Assembly: GCA_964017065.1 (NCBI GenBank)
Contig: OZ024785.1
Span: 8,821,086 to 8,885,085 of the forward strand
Source: Haliclona indistincta
Lineage: Eukaryota; Porifera; Demospongiae; Haplosclerida; Chalinidae
Direction: 5' to 3'
Length of the DNA: 64,000 nt
The notes beneath the pieces are model-generated. The model searched no databases. It saw nothing but the letters and a program-made list of their open reading frames with translations, and had not been told where the DNA came from. Each line of letters starts with the position of its first letter. The first letter of the stretch is position 1. The position numbers and the translations under genes were made by a program. Of the stretch, positions 11,601 through 22,211 are shown piece after piece.

Positions 11601-13363
11601 TTTAGTGGGAGGGGCACTGGTAGATGCTCCGCCTGTCCTCCTCCTGGTCTCGGCAGTAACAACCGGTCTAACCAGACTGACAGGTTTCACAATAGTTCCC
11701 TCACTCCCTCCACTCAGCACAGTGGCAGACACTTGTCTAGCCTGCAGAGTAAGTAGAGAAGAAATGTCAATAATACAGTAAAGTAATACGAATAAATGTT
11801 ATACTGCTTTTACAGCTCTTTACCTGAGCAGCAAGTGACACAGTTTTGCTATCTTCTTCTCTGTCCTTTCTGAAGAACAGGCTTCCCGATGGTAACGTCT
11901 TCCTCTCCTCCTTCAATGTGAAGGCTCCTAGTCGACTAACAGAGGAGCCAGAGCCCTGTTCCGACGCTGCCTCGGTATCAGTCTCAGGTGGGGAATGAAA
12001 TTTTACGAAAGACAATCCATATTTCTCATTCTGCAGCCAAAACAAAATTTTTATAAAAAAACTATCAAACTACCTACACCTTGTTATAAGGCTGTGTGCA
12101 CACCAGTTTCACTTTATCCCATTTCTGCTCAGCAACATTCTTGGATAGCTTGTCCTTGCCTTTAAATAAAAAATCCAAAAGTCAACAGAAATCTACGTGT
12201 GCTTCAAATTTGTTTCAAGTCACATGCATTCAAAAGTGCAGATACTAAAACCGGTATAATCACACACATTTGACCTTGGCAGCTCTTCAAAATGTGCATT
12301 TGTGGGTACGAAAGTGACTGATTCAAAATAATATTTGCAGTCAAACAGCACTCACATAATTATTACCGTATAGCGGGAAATTTTCGCTTTTGTGAATTTC
12401 GCGAATTACAGGCTATTCGCGAAAATATTATCCGCGAATGTCTTGTTTTTGTTGACAAGGATAGGGCAATAGCGCTGATTCGCGAAAATATTCTTCGTGA
12501 AATGTTCTATCTTGCGCATTCGCGAAAATTTCCCACTATACGGTATGTACTGATTATGTTTACATAAAGTCAATTTTTAGTTTCTGGTCCAACCAGTTCA
12601 ACAAAGACAACCAGGATTTAAACTTAAGTATAAATGTTATTCTGCAGGGCTCGCCCAATATGAGAATTGTGAGGTACACACCACAATACATACTAAGAAA
12701 TTATAATAATTATAATCAATAGTAATTATAAAATTATGCACTCAAAATTTGCAGTGACACTCAAAATTGATCAGCAAGGGATTAGATTTATAACGTCTAA
12801 AATTCTCTGTGCACTAAAATAATGTCAAAACCTACATGTGTATTATAATCATTGGAAGATTATTGCCTTACCGAACATACGAACACGAGTGGTATTAGAC
12901 CACGCCTTCCCTTCTACTGGACTCATGAAACTAGAGGCTACCAGTAGCACCTGATATTCCTCTGAAGAGGAGGAGCCTGTTGTCCTGCCGACCAGCACCT
13001 CAACAAAAGCACTTCCATTGTTACCTAGAGAACAGAAGCTGGGGAGAGATAATCAGACTCAATCTTACCGATATCGATTGAATGTATCTGAGAGGATTTT
13101 TCAAACTGGTGAGGAATTTGAAATGACAACTGAACAGCAATGGCATGCATACACAGTAGTGACCTGTAATACAACCACGGCTTGTTTCTCTCCAGTAGAG
13201 GCGCACTGCCACTTGCGATAAGTTTCCAGGCTGAGTAGATTGTCTGATGGGTGGTTCTGTATCGAGATACTTTTCTTAACCACAAGACTTGTACACTATC
13301 TCGACTCCTTACAGTGTCTTCTGAACTAGCAGAGGCGACGTGTTGCAGCTTGATAACAGGCAT
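5636..13363 (-). CDS. XRCC1: XRCC1 single-strand-break repair scaffold
   Basis: Exons (minus order): 13313-13363, 13164-13256, 13069-13105, 12872-13024, 12080-12159, 11824-12030, 11591-11741, 11488-11537, 11181-11302, 11091-11131, 10968-11043, 10264-10547, about 6687-6737, 6491-6611, 5806-5881, 5636-5743. All junctions are GT-AG and keep phase. The N-terminal XRCC1 domain begins MPVIKLQHVASASSED and includes ETYRKW, IHSIDIG and LSFVKFHSPP; it binds DNA polymerase beta in vertebrates. BRCT1 (ALSGFKNPYRGELR to KKEWVLDTH) binds PARP products and PARP1 in vertebrates. A basic RRLPARK follows. The acidic linker keeps LYGGSTDEEDQEED, equivalent to the human CK2-phosphorylated site that binds the PNKP and aprataxin FHA domains. 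BRCT2 runs from LPDLFAGCRFFVYG to the end and binds ligase III in vertebrates. The estimate of about 566 residues (human 633) depends on the small exon near 6.7 kb, whose acceptor is uncertain; another small exon may be missing in the 3.5-kb intron. Confidence 0.93.
6738..10263. other. Long XRCC1 intron, about 3.5 kb
   Basis: This is non-coding AT-rich sequence between the acidic-linker exon and the small exon before BRCT2. Open frames here (for example minus 9157-9525) show no family resemblance and no splice support. An undetected short XRCC1 exon may lie inside. No transposon ends were recognised. Confidence 0.5.
12364..12545. mobile_element. MITE, copy 1 of a TA-flanked family
   Basis: A 182-bp element in the XRCC1 intron between 12160 and 12871. 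Its ends are inverted repeats of about 22 bp: TACCGTATAGCGGGAAATTT at the left, and the complement of TACCGTATAGTGGGAAATTT at the right. The terminal TA fits a Tc1/mariner-type target duplication. The interior has several TTCGCGAA-like palindromes. A second copy lies at 46426-46635 in the opposite orientation. It has no coding capacity, so any movement would depend on a transposase elsewhere. Confidence 0.85.
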
Positions 13364-13531
13364 AGTACAGGCGTAGTACGCGGCAAGTAAGTAGCTATAG
13401 CTTCTAGCAGTGACTCCACCATATATATGGGTGTGGCTAATAATTTTATTACCGCGCTTTTTTGGCGGGAAAAATTAATGCAGTGAAGACACAAATAAAA
13501 TAAATATAACATGATTCTTTATAGTTCAATA

Positions 13532-15484
13532 CTACGGACTCGAAGAAGAGGCTACATGCAGTGTAGACCTGCGAATATGTTCCCACTCCACTCGGAAAAA
13601 GTTCCAAACAAATCGGCGAGTGATTTCAGCAAGAACAAGTGTGGTAAACACCATTTCAGGTGCTATATGATAGGCAACACCAAGAATCATCTTGATAGCG
13701 TTAGCAAACCGAATGGTAAAGTCCAACACGATGGCGACATAATACCAACCACTTCGAAACATCAACCTATCTCTCAAACAACGCCTTCTATGACAACAGC
13801 AGCCTAGAAACCAGTCTTGTAACACGTCCCATAAGAAGCAGTAGATTGAATTGAGAAGAGCTGAAAAGAACAGTAACGATACAACGACCATCCCTCCAGG
13901 ATCCAGATCACCACCAAATTTGAAGCTTTCATCTTTAACATTTATTTTGGTAGAGTAGATAGCTGCTAGAATAACGAGGAAGAATGTAGTTGAATACTTG
14001 CCAGCATTGATGAGATGTCCTACTTTTCTCTCGTCATAAAACGCTCTCAGACATTGCAAGAATCGCCATAAAGCTGGAAGACAGAAAAGAAACGGTCGAA
14101 TGCCATTGTTACTCCTGGTACAGGTAGATATGATTGCAGGAAATCGAGAGCTCAGATCAGTTGTAGCGATCCACGGAGTGGTGGCGGAGTAACATACGAG
14201 ATATTCCACATCAAATAACAGAGCAACCAAACTGTTCATTTGATCAGCAAACCAGTTATCACAGAACAGAACTTCATGAAATGGCGCTATAAGTGTCCGC
14301 ACTTGAACCAAGATTATGGAGAGGCGTCCTCTTCTCATGAACACGTTCAATGGATTGAAGAGAAAGACGAGAAGAATCAGCCACATTGTTATGGCTAGCG
14401 CTTTGTCAGCAACAAAGAAAACGTAGTCAGAGATGAAAAAGAAAGTGATCACTAATGTTGAGAAGATTACAGCAAAGAAGCTTCCTATGTTGAACATATT
14501 CTTAGGAGTTGGTTGACCTCCTGAGGGGCAGCCAAACACTTGAAGGTAGTTAATGTTGGTCCTTGACCAAGCCATCATGTTGAAGCCAAGAAGAAAGCAG
14601 TAATAGGCTACGATTAGGGGACCGCGTGCAAGTCTCAGAAATATGGTCCACTTAGATTTAACATTTGAGGCTGCCATGTAGCCGACGGACAATGCTGTAA
14701 ACGTGAGCAGGAGAAATGCAAGCAAGTGGCGCACACTGAATCTTTGCTTTTTAGCTTCTTCTAAACGTTCTTCTCCACTCTCGTTTGTGTCTAGTTGGTA
14801 TATTTCTGCATCTATCTTTCTCATAGTTTGTTTCAGCTGTTTTTTAAGAGATCTTCCCTTGGCTTGATGTTCCTTGGATAAAGAAGCCCCTTCAGTGGAA
14901 TCTGTTGTGTGATCATAAACACCTAATAGTTCGTCCAATGAGTCCATTGTAGATTGAAGACTCTCCATTAGGGAATGAACAAACTCTTTTAGTCGCTGCA
15001 AGTGTCCTTTTGGGTACTCGTACACAAACACACCAGAGTCGGTATCCGAAATGGAATTCTCTAGTGTCTTGTCACCATTCTTCTTCGGATTCTCCTCCTT
15101 GTCCAAGCGCGCCCTCACAAGCTGAGCATCGTAATCTTCTAAGTCCATCATAACACGAGACAAGTGCCAGTCTATAAAATGGTAAAGTTGCTTGAACTTG
15201 TTGCTACAGGCGACGAGAAAAGACTTTTGTTCCTCCAAATCTTGTTCTTCGTAACAATCCGAATCACGGCGATATTCGAAAAACTCTTTTGTTGTAATTG
15301 CACAGTGCCCAGGCGACAACGAAACGAGGTCTTCCTTCTTTTCGGGGCTCAGAGGCAGCAGCCTGCGAAGAGCTGCTTTATCCAGACTGAAACGAGGCAG
15401 AAATGAGTCGTACGAAACTCGCCGTCGTTTCGGAGAGTCCGACGCCTGGATCAGCAGCCAACTTGATTCAGACTCCGTCCCCAT
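13532..15484 (-). CDS. XPR1: XPR1-like phosphate exporter (EXS domain), intronless
   Basis: A single 650-codon frame from the ATG at 15484 to the stop at 13532; human XPR1 is 696 residues. The C-terminal half is a clear EXS domain. Matches include APFHEVLFCDNWFADQMNSL, VEYLVCY, ALWRFLQCLRAFYD, HLINAGKYSTTFF and RRFVWNFFRVEWEH. About eight hydrophobic segments run from the first near LLAFLLLTFTALSVGYMAA. XPR1 exports inorganic phosphate across the plasma membrane under control of its N-terminal SPX domain, which senses inositol pyrophosphates. Here the first 250 residues are polar and coiled-coil-like. The canonical SPX N-terminal helix with its basic residues is not seen, although CSNKFKQLYHFIDWHL may be an SPX remnant. 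The gene has no intron although its neighbours do. It ends 168 bp before the XRCC1 start. Confidence 0.88.
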   Translation of the reverse strand: MGTESESSWLLIQASDSPKRRRVSYDSFLPRFSLDKAALRRLLPLSPEKKEDLVSLSPGHCAITTKEFFEYRRDSDCYEEQDLEEQKSFLVACSNKFKQLYHFIDWHLSRVMMDLEDYDAQLVRARLDKEENPKKNGDKTLENSISDTDSGVFVYEYPKGHLQRLKEFVHSLMESLQSTMDSLDELLGVYDHTTDSTEGASLSKEHQAKGRSLKKQLKQTMRKIDAEIYQLDTNESGEERLEEAKKQRFSVRHLLAFLLLTFTALSVGYMAASNVKSKWTIFLRLARGPLIVAYYCFLLGFNMMAWSRTNINYLQVFGCPSGGQPTPKNMFNIGSFFAVIFSTLVITFFFISDYVFFVADKALAITMWLILLVFLFNPLNVFMRRGRLSIILVQVRTLIAPFHEVLFCDNWFADQMNSLVALLFDVEYLVCYSATTPWIATTDLSSRFPAIISTCTRSNNGIRPFLFCLPALWRFLQCLRAFYDERKVGHLINAGKYSTTFFLVILAAIYSTKINVKDESFKFGGDLDPGGMVVVSLLFFSALLNSIYCFLWDVLQDWFLGCCCHRRRCLRDRLMFRSGWYYVAIVLDFTIRFANAIKMILGVAYHIAPEMVFTTLVLAEITRRFVWNFFRVEWEHIRRSTLHVASSSSP

Positions 15485-15839
15485 AGACTGGACATCAAGT
15501 TAGATGTGTTGCAACAGCTTACAAATGTACCGCCAACAAGACGAAACAGTTGTCCATGTTGTGTTCGAGCCCACCGCAAGATCGGATCGTGTCATCACAG
15601 GGGATTCACAGCCAAGGCGCGCGAGAAATACAATAATTTACACAATAGACCCACGTGCCCGCCATATGAACAGCGCATTCTATTTTGACCATAGAAAGAT
15701 TATACAAGTGAGAGTAGCCTAATTGTTTTATCGATGATGAGCTTGTGATGCAAAATGGGTATGAAACGTAAACAGCAGTAACGGAACAACATAAAATGAC
15801 ATGACAGGTGGTGTACGATCGAGACTATAATTGTGAATA
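15485..15839. promoter_or_regulatory. Intergenic region upstream of the XPR1-like gene
   Basis: The 355 bp lie between the XPR1-like ATG and the stop of the FN3 receptor, both on the minus strand. It should hold the XPR1-like promoter and the receptor 3' untranslated end. The short plus-strand frames here have no support. An E-box-like CACGTG lies near 15652. Confidence 0.35.
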
Positions 15840-18800
15840 TTATTGGCTGGGACGACCTCCGACACTGTTGCTTCTTCCGTTAGAAGGGACTAAGCTAGTG
15901 GGTGATAGATATGGTGTTGCGTCTGGAATGACTGGATGATGAGGACTCTACAGAAATAAGAGAATTTGTTAATGAGCTGTGAGCGTTATCATAATTAAAC
16001 CATGTTCTCACCTCATGAATATTATGGGTTTTGGGGATGTCAGAGCTAAACCGTCCGATTGGTGTAGTTTCGCGACTTGGACGACTATGACCGGAAAATA
16101 CTGATGCACTGGCACGACCTTCGGGTGCAATTTCTCCCCAATGACGGGATGATCCTGGAGGAGAGCCGCCGGCCTGGCTGTCAGTTGAAAATGACGATAT
16201 ACTCTCACTAGACAAGTCAGGGTTCTGATGGTGAGCGTTAAAAGGAGGCGGTGAGACATCAAATATCGGAGGCATCACGTCACACGGAGCTTCAGAATAG
16301 CTACTATACTGATCGGAACTGACGATTGAACTGTCCGGATGCAGCGTGCTGTGACCGGTGGTCGACCCAGGAGCAACACTGCTGAACATTGCCGAGCTAG
16401 CAACTCCACTCCCCTCGATCTCTGAGTCCATTGGTACCTCAGAGTAGTCTGGGCTGTTACCTGCTTGAGGGCTCTCTCTGATTATTTCCACTGGTGAGTG
16501 CAGCGAGCCCAGTGTGCTGTGGGCGTGGTGAGGAGGAACAATAGGAGGTAGGCCGTGATGGAAGAGCTCTAGTGAGCTCTGTGTGAGAGGTGGGGGAGCA
16601 CGATTGGGAGGAGGAGGAATCTGAGGGTTGCTGGGACTGGTCATCATTCGACCATGAGCTGTTTGAGGTCGACGAGGGTGAGGGAGAGTGTGTGAGGGAG
16701 GAGAGGTTGAGTGATGACCTGTTTCAGAGTCTGCCGGCACTTCGTAAGGATTAGGAGGAGACAGGGCAGCAGCAGGTTTCTCAGCTGGCTCCATGAAGAC
16801 AGAACTGTTAGTGTTGCTACTGATGTCAGAGAATGGCTGAGATAACTGAGGAAGACCAGGGCTTTGCACAGACCCAGTTCGACCACGGCCAGGATCAGAA
16901 TCTAGTTTGGGATGTCCTCCAGGATGAGGCATTTTTCTGGGAGGAGTGAATGCTGACTCACTAGGATAAGGACCCATGACTTGCTGCTCCTTGAGCAGGT
17001 GGGCAGTAGCAAGGCTGTTAGCACTAGACAGTGGGTCTCGGCCATGCGGGCTGAGTGGTTGAGCAGGAAGAGGTCTACCATGCTGGGAAGAACGTCTCAG
17101 TGCCTCCAACCTTGAGTTGCTGTTGAATTGACTGTAAAATAAAGATAAATAAATACCATTAGTGACCATTACCCATAAAAACAGCAACTCGAGTGTACCA
17201 ACACTTGTCAGTATATTTACTACAAAACCAGAAACCTAGTTAGCCTACTTAGCCTACTACGCTACTCACTTGCGAATCCTTAGTACCACTACCAGTACAT
17301 TCAAGCTACACAACGTGTGATCTCACCTCATTGTCATCATCCTTCCTTGTTCAATGTTTTTGCTGATATCGGTCACATAAGAGATCTTTCCTGTCGAGTG
17401 CTCGTAGAACTTCTTAATACAGAAGACCCCGATGGTGATCACTATCGCCAGAACTAGCACAGCAGGTATGATCAGGAAAAATCCGTACGTAGATAACGAG
17501 TCCACTGGCATACCGGTTGGAACTGTAGTAGAATCATCTGAAGAAGAAAAGTGAGTTGGTGAGTAAAGGAAGACCAATAAGCACAACCAAGTGTAGGTGG
17601 AACACATAAAACTGACTATCCTAGAAGTGGAAACCGGATACTTTTGACACTAAGCAATTTCATTTACTCTCTTTTTTTAAGTGATAGGCACAGTAACTTA
17701 CCAAGTGGGAATATTATAAAATCGCTCTCTGGACCAACTCCACCCGACGAAACAGCTCGAACTACGACAAGGTAGCGATGATCCATGTTGAGTTGATCAA
17801 TGGTGAGTGCAGTCTTATTAGCAGAGACGTTATAGAAGGCAGATCTTGGTAAGACATCAGGTGTGATGTTGGTTACATCGACCTAACAGAGAGAAGGAAA
17901 GGTCAGCCAGAGGTAATGGTTGTTATAAGCAGCTTTGATAAAATGGGGAATATATCAACTAAATAATTATGCTACAAACTGGCTCTCCATGTATGGAGGA
18001 GAGACATAGTTCTGAATACAATGCACGACTAATATTAGCTGTTTTGAGGCGAAAAAAAACTGGTAGTTGAAAGAGTTGATTTTTTTCATTGCCTTCTCCT
18101 CTCAATGCCCACAGATATAAATTTCACAAGTGGTGGTTGAACTTGTGCATAAAGACAGTCACAGAGATACGCAAACAAATACCTCATATCTTAGCTGGTG
18201 TCCGTTCCATAGGTCATTGGGAAGCTCTGACCACACTATGGTGGCGATCCTGTTGACGAGCATCGGATTTTCAAGAACAGGAGCGCCTGCTGGAGCTGAA
18301 GAGGAAAAGGAAGAAGATAGCAACACACACACTCACAACAGATGCACAATCGATAGACCATGTAATAAGAAGCACTATATAGCTTTAGACAGATGTATAC
18401 TGGTAAAATAATTATTGCTTGTATTTGGTAGCAACAATAATTATAACCATTTGCTTTGTACAGAGACAACGAAATAAAATAATTTCCATGACGCAAGAGT
18501 TGTAATGAGTTTATACTCTGTTATTCAGCCACATATGGGCAGAAGGTAAGCTGAACAGCATTGATAAGGTAAAGCATGCTTCCTTCCAGTACAATCATTA
18601 ATACAGCTAATGTGTGAACAACAAGTCACATCAAGTGTAGACAGGGACCGCACGCTTTGACAGCACACAATGCAAATTGACTCATACGCAAGTTGATTTA
18701 TCATACCTCATAGTGAGTGTGATAAGCTGGAGGTGAAGTACAATGTATCCATACAAGCACAATGTCATAATATTATGTATAAATACATTGAGACAAGTAG

Positions 18801-21800
18801 AACAAATAATACGCGCGCTTTGAAAGAACTCGGCTTAACCACATAAAAGTTGGTACAGACCCAAGTGAAGTTTTTGTGAAATGTCTACCTCTTGGTGGTG
18901 TTGAAAATGTGTTGTTGTTCCTGGTAGCTGGGCCAGTGTCTCCTCCCTTGCACACTGCTCTCACTGCTGTATTGTAACTCCTCCCACCTATCAAACCAGT
19001 CAAACTGGTTGTGTTGGTCAGGCTAGTATTAACCAGTTGAAACACTGTGGAGGCAGCCGGCCAGTACAATACTTGATAGCCCGTGATATCAGTCTCATTA
19101 GATAAGCGCTGAAGAGAAAAATAAATAATTCAAATCTCGTGCCTTTCAAAGCTCTCACCTTCCAGTTGATAACTGCTTCTGAAGACGTCGTATCGGAGAA
19201 ACTCAACCCAGTTGGACTATCTAGAGAGATAACGAAGATGATTATAAACAAAACTGCCCAATAATTACTTGCTATAATACACAATGTTTTGTATTGGTAC
19301 AATAATACATTCATGTACATGTACTACAGCTGTTCACACTACCACTTTGTGGTGCCATCCTCCAAGACAGACAGTGTAATACAAATCTGACATTAACAAG
19401 AAACACAATTGACGGTAAGAACATAGCCTAAGGGACGACACAATCAGGCATACAACAAAATCTGTCTTTGCCCAATGCGAACGCAAAAATTACTTCTTAG
19501 CAATCTCTACTACATGTATTGCTCATTTGCCTTTACACCTGCACTGTATAACACTCATACTGTATTATTGCTACTAAGTGATTGAGCATAGCAACCGAGT
19601 GCATCGACTACTTGTCTACAACAGCTGGTCACTACTTCAATCACCATTACCAAGGACCATGGCGGTCTACTTGATAGCATTCCAATAATTCCATCCCAAC
19701 CACCTCTACCCACACCCACACACAACACACCACACATGTCACAGATGGTCAGTGCATGCCTCGACTCAATCGTGACTGAGATCGGCAAATACCTCCGCAG
19801 TACAGTCTGACCGGAAAATGACAGCACCGCAGGGCACTGTCACTATCGAGGACTAAACATTGTTTCAATAGTTGAGTATTGATAAAGATTACATCAGCTT
19901 GAACAGGAAATGTCACTATATTGAAGAGGATGTGATGTACTTTTGTCTTCAGGCAAGCTTTCTCTACACTTAATTATCATTTACATACACATAACAAGCC
20001 AATGTCAACGCTTCTAAGAAACGGCACGGAAGCAGTAGACTACAAAATTTCGACATAAGTGACAATTTACCGGTTCACACAGATTATAAACAGCATAATA
20101 ATAATTATAAACAATACTGTTTTATGGACAGTGATGAAGATGAAGGTGTGTATGATTACACCTTTGTGCACTAATGTATAGTGCTTACGCCTCATCATGC
20201 AAAAATCGCTGCACTTACTACGAACCTGTGAATTAAAAATCTAGACAACATCAAAGGATGATGCATTGCCCTTTGTCAGTGTAGCATGGGAATACATGAG
20301 TATAATAATGAACAGAAGGAATGCGTGTATTATGTATTTATATATCAATCCATGTGTACACATCAACTGCTGTTATTTATGCAATGTCCTTTAAACAACA
20401 TCTTGACTAGATACCAAAGTGCACAAATCATTGTTGTTTTCAAATTCACAGTCTTTAAGCCAACTGACATCAAATGTCGTGGATAATAAACTGTTTTTTT
20501 AAATACCCAAACAAACTTTTTTGATAATGCATTTTATCGTCTTTTTTTGCTAGACAAAACAATAGCGCAAGATACTGTTGTTACAATCGCTATAATAACA
20601 TATACTTTTAGAAGAGTTCGAAGGACACAATCTGTTTGCTCCCTCTCTTCGTATGGATTTCACAAAAAAAAGTACAGTCGCGGTGAGGCTGGTTTTTGCA
20701 GAAAATGCAAGCTGGTTTCTCATGATGCAGACGATAGCAACTTTGAAAAAACAAACCTTTGCATGATAAGATACTGCACATGCATCAGAGTATGAGTGCA
20801 CAGCACCTGTGCTGTAGCCACAATGTCTACATGCAAGCACAACAACAAGCATGTACAGTGCTTCCATATGTAGCATCACACACAAACCAAAGAGCATCTT
20901 GTAAGCACAGAAAAAACCACAATGCTCACCAGAGCCCACAGACCATGAATAACCATAGCAACACAACATGACAATTAAAATATATTATATGAACAAGAGT
21001 ACATTTTAAATACATGTGTATTATCTAGAAGCATGTAGACTAAGTGGAGCACCAATAAAGTATAACTCATTAAGTAATTTGATAAAAGTCATAACCGTAT
21101 TAGGAAATCCTGTAGGGCACAATATGTGTACAAGTATTTATTGTTGAATATTGAAAAATACATCAGATACATCTTCCTTCTGTTTTGCTCACACCTCTCT
21201 GTCTGACACTCATTCTCTTTATCTCTCTCGTAAGGAATAAGAAGGGCCCACTCCTACTATCATTTACAAAGCCCGACAGCTGTAGCGAAGGAGTGTTTAC
21301 AATACTACAACCGTAGTTGAGAAATTAGAGTAAATGAAGCCAAACTCTACTCACAGACGGGGAAAGAGAAGCCACTTGTGGCTGAGTATACCAGGAACTC
21401 AGTGCAAGTCACTGCCTGTTCTCACAATGTCATACACCATACACAAACAGTATACCAACACAATGGTTTACAACTCCGACAAAGTATATATTTACTAATC
21501 TACACACTCAGCGTCTCTTTGAAGTCTATGTACAAATAAACATCTAGCAAGCAGAACGGACCAACGTACTTTACAAAAAAGAGACACCTCACCTTGCGTG
21601 CAGAGAGTCGACGAGTTGATGTTCAGGAAATTTTGAACTAAAGAAAGAAAGAAGTGCAAATGAGCAGCCAGCAAAGCATCATTGTATGAATATGCAGTAG
21701 TACAGAGAGTAGCTAAGGCTTGCATTGAGCAACTTACTATCATTTTGGGCATCCTGAGTGTTGGCAGTGGACAAGTAGAGAAGACCAAGCAACAGCACCC

Positions 21801-21849
21801 AGCTCTGGTGGTGCAAATAAGGGTTTCTTCTACAGAAAGAGGTAGCCAT
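15840..21849 (-). CDS. Type I membrane receptor with two fibronectin-III domains
   Basis: Nine exons: 21738-21849, 21593-21637, 19159-19220, 18889-19108, 18183-18295, 17702-17882, 17327-17537, 16012-17131, 15840-15947. Together they give 724 in-phase codons. The protein begins with a signal peptide (SWVLLLGLLYLSTANT), then FN3-1 (exons 3-4, LSFSDTTSSEAVINWK to YNTAVRAVCKGG), FN3-2 (exons 5-6, ATIVWSELPNDLWNGHQL to RYLVVVRAVSSGG), several NxT/NxS sites, a transmembrane helix (FFLIIPAVLVLAIVITIGVF) and a 440-residue cytoplasmic tail. The tail is Pro/Ser-rich with repeated tyrosine motifs (NPYEVPADSE, PDYSEVPMDSE, SSYSEAPCD), which look like adaptor-docking sites. No kinase or phosphatase domain is present. 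It is probably a cell-surface adhesion or signalling receptor of the broad neogenin/FN3 class; orthology is not assigned. Its ATG is 362 bp from the earliest sirtuin ATG on the other strand. Confidence 0.82.
19221..21592. other. 2.4-kb intron of the FN3 receptor
   Basis: AT-rich intron between the short second exon and the first FN3 exon. No coding exon, known repeat or transposon end was recognised. A 139-codon minus-strand frame at 20550-20969 is cysteine-rich but has no start context, splice support or family match, so it is treated as chance. Confidence 0.5.
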
Positions 21850-22211
21850 GCTCTTCTTTGTGCGTTGCAGTGAGTTTACACACGGTGATTCCTCCCTAAA
21901 ACACGACAACGTGGCCGGCTCGTGTACATGCGCCAGTCAGATCTGGAGAGGAGGCGCGAAAAGTCATCCTGCGACTGCAAACAACAAGATTAGCACGATC
22001 AGTTACCTTTGTCTTATGGACAAACAGTAATCCCGAGCCTTGCTGTTGGAAAAAGTGCCTAGATCACGGGCAATCCACCACTCCACTACTCTAGTATCGC
22101 TCGCCTTGCGGTGACTAATGAATTTGCTGAAGTTAATCAACTTGAATAGTTATCTAACCGTAATACCGTTCCTGGTTGTTTGCGTTGCTCCTAGCAACGG
22201 CAGGTCACTGA
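21850..22211. promoter_or_regulatory. Bidirectional promoter region, FN3 receptor and sirtuin
   Basis: The 362 bp separate the divergent ATGs of the FN3 receptor (minus) and the sirtuin (plus, earliest start). At 22185-22199 is an inverted pair GTTGCT-CCT-AGCAAC, similar to RFX half-sites but with a 3-bp spacer. No TATA box is obvious. Regulation by this site is an inference. Confidence 0.45.

Noticed and set aside
15895..16007. Reading the FN3 receptor straight through to the stop at 15895
   Set aside because: A GTGAG donor at 16011 and acceptor before 15947 give an in-phase 36-codon last exon ending at 15840, which is the better model.
20550..20969. 139-codon Cys-rich minus-strand frame
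   Set aside because: Lies in the FN3 receptor intron; no match and no signal of selection visible.
22185..22199. GTTGCT-CCT-AGCAAC as a true X-box for the sirtuin/FN3 receptor pair
   Set aside because: Spacer is 3 bp rather than the usual 2, and neither gene is ciliary; kept only as a note in the promoter entry.
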